61,397 nt of DNA from an uncultured Christensenella sp. (GTDB lineage Bacteria; Bacillota; Clostridia; Christensenellales; UBA1242): positions 1-61,397 of the forward strand of contig CAJJUK010000003.1 in the NCBI GenBank assembly GCA_905195085.1, in the 5' to 3' direction. The stretch's first letter is position 1. Each line of letters begins with the position of its first letter. The notes below the pieces were generated by a model, which had not been told where the DNA came from, did no database searches, and saw only the letters and a list, made by a program, of their open reading frames with translations. Position numbers and translations under genes: made by a program. Below are positions 57,689 to 61,397 of this stretch, piece by piece.

Positions 57689-59106
57689 TGGATTATTCAA
57701 AATTTTCGCTTTTGGAACTTCGTGATGGCATCGCTTCTGGAAAAATGTCCAGTGAAGAGATTGTTAGATTTTTCATTAAACAATGTGAAGATAAAAAAGA
57801 GTTGAATGCCATGATTGAAATCTTTTATGATTCAATTGACAAAGCAAAAGAAATTGATGCAAAGGTTTCAAAGAAAGAAAAGTTGGGAGCTTTGGCCGGA
57901 GTTCCTGTTGCAATCAAAGACAACATTTTGTATAAGGGTAAAAAAATGAGTTGCGCAAGCAAGTTTTTGGAAGATTTTGTTGCGCCTTATTCTGCTACTA
58001 TCGTTGAAAAACTTCTTGCCGAAGATGCAATTATCATTGGTCGAACCAATATGGACGAATTTGCAATGGGTGGAAGCTGTGAAAATTCTATCTATGGTGC
58101 TTGCCATAATGCTGTCGATTTTGACTATGTTGCGGGGGGCAGCAGTGGCGGAAGTGCTGTTGCTGTTGCGAGTGGAATGGTGCCTTGCGCAATTGGAACG
58201 GACACAGGTGGTTCAATCAGGCAACCTGCATCTTTCAATGGCGTGGTTGGTGTCAAGCCTACATATGGCACTGTTTCGCGTTATGGAATTGTTGCTTTTG
58301 CAAGTTCTCTTGACCAAGCATCACCAATTGCAAAAACGGTTGAAGATTGTGAATTTGTCATGAAAATTTTGGCTGGAAAAGACGAGCACGATGGAACAAG
58401 CATAGTTAATGATTTTGGAAGCAAGAAAGAGAAATACACGATTGGAATTTGCAAACAAATTATTGATGTTTTCAAAACAAAACCGGGTTATGAAAAATTT
58501 GCTGATGCCATAGACAAAATTAAAGATGTTTTTGATGTTGTTGAAGTGGAAGTTCCACATATTTCAAATTCACTAGCTTGTTACTACATTCTTGCACCAG
58601 CAGAGGCCACCTCAAACCTTGCGCGCTTTGATGGGGTCAAATATTCAAAACGTAGCGAAAAGGCTAAGGACCTTGAAAGTGTCTATGTTGAAAGCAGAAG
58701 TGAAGGCTTTGGCAAGGAAGTTAAAAGAAGAATTATGCTTGGAAACTTTGTGCTCTCAAGTGGTTACTTTGATGCTTATTACAACAAAGCAAAGAAAGTG
58801 CAAAGGTTGATCAGAAAAGAATTCAAATCTGCATTTGAAAAATGTGATTGCATCATTTTGCCTACAACTTCAGGAACGGCATTCAAAATTGGAGAAAAAC
58901 TTGGTGACCCAGTGTCGATGTATATGGAAGATTTGTTCACAGTTCCAGCAAACATCGCAGGCATTCCTGCGGTTTCTGTTTCTTATGCTAAGGGGGAGAA
59001 TGGTTTGCCTTTGGGAATGCAGTTCTTCGCCGATGAAAAATGTGAAAACAAAATGTTTGACATCGCAAAACAGTTTCAAAAGACTTTGGGAGGTGAACTG
59101 AGATGA
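57685..59106 (+). CDS. gatA: Asp/Glu-tRNA amidotransferase subunit A
   Basis: GatA (473 aa) is the amidase-signature subunit that releases ammonia from glutamine and passes it to GatB. The Ser-cisSer-Lys triad is present: Lys78 in VAIKDN, the first Ser in the GGSSGGSAVAVASG loop near residue 153, and the second Ser in GTDTGGSIRQPA near residue 177. The start is taken at 57,685, overlapping the gatC stop; the next ATG (57,688) is equally possible, while an upstream ATG at 57,658 lies deep inside gatC. Length is normal. Its stop overlaps the gatB start by four bases (ATGA). Confidence 0.97.
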   Translation: MMDYSKFSLLELRDGIASGKMSSEEIVRFFIKQCEDKKELNAMIEIFYDSIDKAKEIDAKVSKKEKLGALAGVPVAIKDNILYKGKKMSCASKFLEDFVAPYSATIVEKLLAEDAIIIGRTNMDEFAMGGSCENSIYGACHNAVDFDYVAGGSSGGSAVAVASGMVPCAIGTDTGGSIRQPASFNGVVGVKPTYGTVSRYGIVAFASSLDQASPIAKTVEDCEFVMKILAGKDEHDGTSIVNDFGSKKEKYTIGICKQIIDVFKTKPGYEKFADAIDKIKDVFDVVEVEVPHISNSLACYYILAPAEATSNLARFDGVKYSKRSEKAKDLESVYVESRSEGFGKEVKRRIMLGNFVLSSGYFDAYYNKAKKVQRLIRKEFKSAFEKCDCIILPTTSGTAFKIGEKLGDPVSMYMEDLFTVPANIAGIPAVSVSYAKGENGLPLGMQFFADEKCENKMFDIAKQFQKTLGGELR

Positions 59107-60524
59107 GTTATTTAGATGGCTATGATGTTGTTATTGGTCTTGAAATTCATGCTGAATTAAATACCAAAACCAAAGTTTTTTGCAGTTGCAAAAACCAATT
59201 TGGAGATGAACCTAACACAAACACTTGCCCAGTTTGCACAGGTATGCCAGGAGCATTGCCAATCTTAAACAGACACGCAGTCGAACTTGCAATCAAATCA
59301 GGATTATCGTTTGGTTGTTCAATTTCTCCATATTCCGTTTTTGAAAGAAAAAATTATTTCTATCCAGACTTGAGCAAGGCATATCAAATAAGTCAGCTTG
59401 TTTATCCATTATGCGTTGGTGGAGAAATTGTTCTTGACAGCGGAAAGACAATCAGGTTGAACAGAATTCACTTGGAAGAAGATGCAGGAAAATTGACGCA
59501 TATAAGCAAAGCAGTTGGAACATTGGTGGATTACAACCGTGGTGGAACACCTCTTATCGAAATGGTTACCGAACCGGACATCTCTTCTGCTGATGAAGCG
59601 GTTGAATTTTTGAAAAAAGTGCGCGAAGCCCTTGTGTTTGAAGGTATTGCAAACTGCAAAATGGAAGAAGGGGGAATGCGTTGTGACGTCAATTTGTCCT
59701 TGAAGCCTAAAGGTTCAAAAGAATATGGAACAAGAACGGAGATGAAAAACCTCAACTCTTTCAAAAGTGTGCAGAGAGCCATTGAATATGAGGCAAAAAG
59801 ACAAGCAGAAATTTTATCAACTGGTGGTGTGATTGTTCAAGAAACAAGAAAATGGGACGATGACAAAGGAAAAAGTTCTGCAATGAGAACAAAGGAACAG
59901 GCACAGGACTATCGTTATTTTCCAGATCCAGATCTTTTGCCTTTGGAGATTTCCAAAGAAGATGTTGAAGCAATTGCAAAAGAAATGGTCATGCTTCCTG
60001 CAGATAGAAGAAAGATGTATGTTGAAAAATTTGGGTTGCCAGAATATGATGCTCAAATTTTGACTTCAACGAAATATATTTCTGACTATTTTGAAAAGTG
60101 CGTTTCGTTTTTTGATGTACCTAAAAAAATAAGCAACTGGATTATGGTCGATCTTTTGAAACTTGTCAAAGAACAAGATGAAATTGTCTTTCCAATTGAT
60201 GAATATAAATTGACCACAATAATCAAAATGGTGGAAGAAAAAACGATAAACAAAACAGTTGGGTTGCAACTTTTGGATAAGGTTATTGAAACAGGAAAAG
60301 AACCTATGACTCTTGCAAAAGAAATGAATTTGCTTGTCACAATCACAGATGAACAAATTGTTCAACTGCTCGAAAAATTGAAAGCGGAGAACGAAAAAGT
60401 GGTACAAGACTTCAAAAAATCCCCAGAAAAAGTGATGGGATTCATTGTTGGTTATGTTATGAAAAACACAGGTGGGAAGGCAAATTCAAACAGAGTCAAA
60501 GAACTTATTTCAGAAAAATTTTAA
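59103..60524 (+). CDS. gatB: Asp/Glu-tRNA amidotransferase subunit B
   Basis: GatB (473 aa) binds mischarged Asp-tRNA(Asn) or Glu-tRNA(Gln), phosphorylates the side-chain carboxylate and amidates it with ammonia from GatA. The N-terminal cradle starts with the hallmark GLEIHAELNT and has a zinc-type C-x-C...C-x-x-C cluster (FCSCKN, CPVCTG), then YYPDLSKAYQISQ-like and NYNRGGTPLIE-type motifs (here FYPDLSKAYQIS and DYNRGGTPLIEMVTEPDI). A C-terminal YqeY-like helical tail is present. Last gene of the aspS-gatCAB operon; no convincing terminator is visible in the following 150 bases. Confidence 0.97.
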   Translation: MSYLDGYDVVIGLEIHAELNTKTKVFCSCKNQFGDEPNTNTCPVCTGMPGALPILNRHAVELAIKSGLSFGCSISPYSVFERKNYFYPDLSKAYQISQLVYPLCVGGEIVLDSGKTIRLNRIHLEEDAGKLTHISKAVGTLVDYNRGGTPLIEMVTEPDISSADEAVEFLKKVREALVFEGIANCKMEEGGMRCDVNLSLKPKGSKEYGTRTEMKNLNSFKSVQRAIEYEAKRQAEILSTGGVIVQETRKWDDDKGKSSAMRTKEQAQDYRYFPDPDLLPLEISKEDVEAIAKEMVMLPADRRKMYVEKFGLPEYDAQILTSTKYISDYFEKCVSFFDVPKKISNWIMVDLLKLVKEQDEIVFPIDEYKLTTIIKMVEEKTINKTVGLQLLDKVIETGKEPMTLAKEMNLLVTITDEQIVQLLEKLKAENEKVVQDFKKSPEKVMGFIVGYVMKNTGGKANSNRVKELISEKF

Positions 60525-60702
60525 CTAATGGATTTTATAAATTTGTTAGCAAAAAGCAAACAAAAAAATTCATGAAATGTAGAAGATATTCTTTAATTAA
60601 TTATAAATATGAAAGGACATGAAAATTTTAAAATATCATGGCTAAAAGGTTTAATTGGTGTTTTGAAAATTTGACAATTTTGTAAAATTATGTTATATTA
60701 TA
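60525..60702 (+). other. Bacterial intergenic sequence after gatB
   Basis: AT-rich, with no gene recognised. It ends in a consensus promoter whose downstream gene appears to be cut off by the junction with organelle-like DNA. Confidence 0.5.
60671..60699 (+). promoter_or_regulatory. Bacterial promoter next to the chimeric junction
   Basis: TTGACA, a 17-base spacer and TATATT with TGT before the -10. An ATG at 60,707 is seven bases after the box, like the leaderless genes elsewhere in the window, but its frame stops after 12 codons. Confidence 0.6.
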
Positions 60703-60843
60703 AATAATGATTTACAATATAAAACTACAAATAATAAAAAATTAAAAACATTAATCAATACATATCGCGGATTTCGTTTAGCCAATAAATTACCAAGTCA
60801 TGGCCAAAATACACATTCAAATGGCAAAACAGCTAAAAAATAA
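60703..60843 (+). pseudogene. rps13: C-terminal fragment of organelle-type ribosomal protein S13
   Basis: Forty-six codons in frame to TAA at 60,841-60,843. They align without gaps with the C-terminal S13 region: NDLQ for the GDLR motif, 'TYRGFRLANKLPSHGQNTHSNGKTAKK' for the [26 protein letters not shown] motif of E. coli S13. The N-terminal ~70 residues are missing: the frame runs into TGA at 60,664 and the sequence upstream of about 60,703 looks bacterial. Loss of several conserved Arg residues and the AT-rich codons point to a mitochondrial or similar organelle gene, truncated here by the contig junction. Confidence 0.7.
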
Positions 60844-60882
60844 ATAAATAAATGAACTACAAAGATTTTCTGCCTGCTACTA

Positions 60883-60956
60883 TAAGTGTACGAGGAATTG
60901 AACCCCGACTCAATCGATTAAAAGTCGATAGCTTTATCCAATTAAGCTATACACTC
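60883..60956 (-). tRNA. trnK: tRNA-Lys (UUU), organelle-like
   Basis: On the minus strand a full cloverleaf: acceptor GAGTGTA/TACACTT, an anticodon stem ATCGA/TCGAT with loop CTTTTAA (anticodon TTT), and T arm CGGGG-TTCAATT-CCTCG. No encoded CCA. Confidence 0.9.
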
Positions 60957-60983
60957 ACATTAATTATTTTAAAATAATTATCT

Positions 60984-61069
60984 TGATTTCGAACAGATTC
61001 GAACTGTTGACGTGGAAAACCACTTTGGATTTACAGTCCAACGCTTTAGACCAACTGAGCTACGAAATC
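60984..61069 (-). tRNA. trnY: tRNA-Tyr (GUA) with long variable arm, organelle-like
   Basis: On the minus strand acceptor GATTTCG/CGAAATC, anticodon stem TTGGA/TCCAA with loop CTGTAAA (anticodon GTA), a class II variable arm (GTGG-TTTT-CCAC) and T arm AACAG-TTCGAAT-CTGTT. The D stem has one mismatch. No encoded CCA. Confidence 0.92.
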
Positions 61070-61079
61070 TTATTTTTAT

Positions 61080-61397
61080 AAATTTAACAAAAAATTAGTA
61101 CTTATTAGCAATTTATATAAACATTAAGCCTATTAAAGTAATAGTCTCTTACTTTTTTTTGAGAAAATAAGAAAAAAAGCTTCATACTTATATTTATTCA
61201 GTATTTATCTTTCATTGATTTAGCTACTAAGCAATACAAATTGAGAATTTATAACTTATATACCATTGATCAATCTAATTCGGTCCTCTCGTACTAGAAT
61301 TATTCTTTTCTTCTTTTCTTTATTATATGGCAGATAGGGACAAAACTGTCTCACGACGTTTTAAACCCAGCTCACGTACCTCTTTAAATGGCGAACA
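61080..61397 (-). rRNA. rnl: 3' end of a divergent (organelle-type) large-subunit rRNA, partial
   Basis: Read on the minus strand from the window edge, it begins with the conserved TGTTCGCCATTTAAAG and ACGTCGTGAGACAG segments of domain V. The sarcin-ricin loop AGTACGAGAGGACC follows (61,282-61,295), then GTATTGCTTAGTAGCTA for the GCATTGCCGGGTAGCTA segment, and GCTAATAAGTACTAAT for the 3'-terminal GCTAACCGGTACTAAT. Outside these invariant parts it is far more AT-rich and divergent than any free-living bacterial 23S. The 3' end is approximate; the gene continues beyond the window. Confidence 0.85.

Noticed and set aside
60531..60570. Terminator after gatB
   Set aside because: A TTTGTTAGC/GCAAACAAA-like stem is possible, but it is followed by As rather than Ts on the plus strand.
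60609..60674. Short ORF after gatB starting at ATG 60,609
   Set aside because: Only 21 codons, no ribosome site and no recognisable product.
60664..60702. S13 reading frame continuing upstream through TGA as tryptophan
   Set aside because: The sequence upstream is a consensus bacterial promoter and shows no S13 N-terminal similarity, so a junction explains it better than a variant code.

Overview
The window is almost entirely AT-rich bacterial DNA from a low-GC, Gram-positive-like (Firmicutes-type) organism. It has sigma-A style TTGACA/TATAAT promoters, strong GGAGG ribosome sites, many U-tailed hairpin terminators, lipoprotein signals, WalJ/YycJ- and HflX-type genes and a GatCAB operon. The giant GLUG-type lipoproteins and small housekeeping gene set suggest an uncultured gut clostridial or related lineage; that placement is inference. 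The last ~700 bases do not belong to this genome. They carry the C-terminus of a divergent ribosomal protein S13, tRNA-Lys, tRNA-Tyr and the 3' end of a very divergent 23S rRNA, all organelle-like, so the contig is probably chimeric near 60,700-60,712.

Layout. 35-20,119 is one gene for a ~6,694-residue surface lipoprotein, followed by a RadC-like gene. 20,922-21,758 holds a divergent pair of small winged-helix-like proteins with C-terminal membrane anchors. 21,848-26,772 is uvrB and uvrA. 26,895-31,317 carries a WalJ-type metallo-beta-lactamase protein, a minus-strand fba-radC pair, a small lipoprotein and hflX. 31,362-32,423 holds a DUF1858 redox protein and a PRC-barrel protein. 32,844-46,258 is an orphan VirB4-type ATPase with an N-terminal membrane domain, followed by a second giant lipoprotein (3,553 aa) collinear with the first half of the first. 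46,365-54,598 carries an ankyrin-like protein and rpoB-rpoC. 54,740-60,524 has an unknown protein and then aspS-gatC-gatA-gatB.

The most interesting system is upstream of aspS. A 28-codon leader ORF (55,805-55,891) with nine consecutive Asn codons starts just after a good promoter and ribosome site, and is followed by a perfect 9-bp terminator with six Ts. The genes behind it encode a short archaeal-type aspartyl-tRNA synthetase and the GatCAB amidotransferase, which together make Asn-tRNA(Asn) indirectly. This looks like ribosome-mediated attenuation sensing Asn-tRNA(Asn) and controlling the enzymes that produce it. A second 18-codon mini-ORF lies between the terminator and aspS.

rpoBC also has an attenuator-like leader: a hairpin with a T7 tail buries the ribosome site and start codon of a seven-codon ORF. 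The virB4 leader contains mutually exclusive hairpins and a 23-codon ORF. Several genes (uvrB, the walJ-like gene, hflX) have a -10 box 6-9 bases before the start codon, so they are probably leaderless. RpoB has Gln at the position of E. coli His526, suggesting intrinsic rifampicin resistance.
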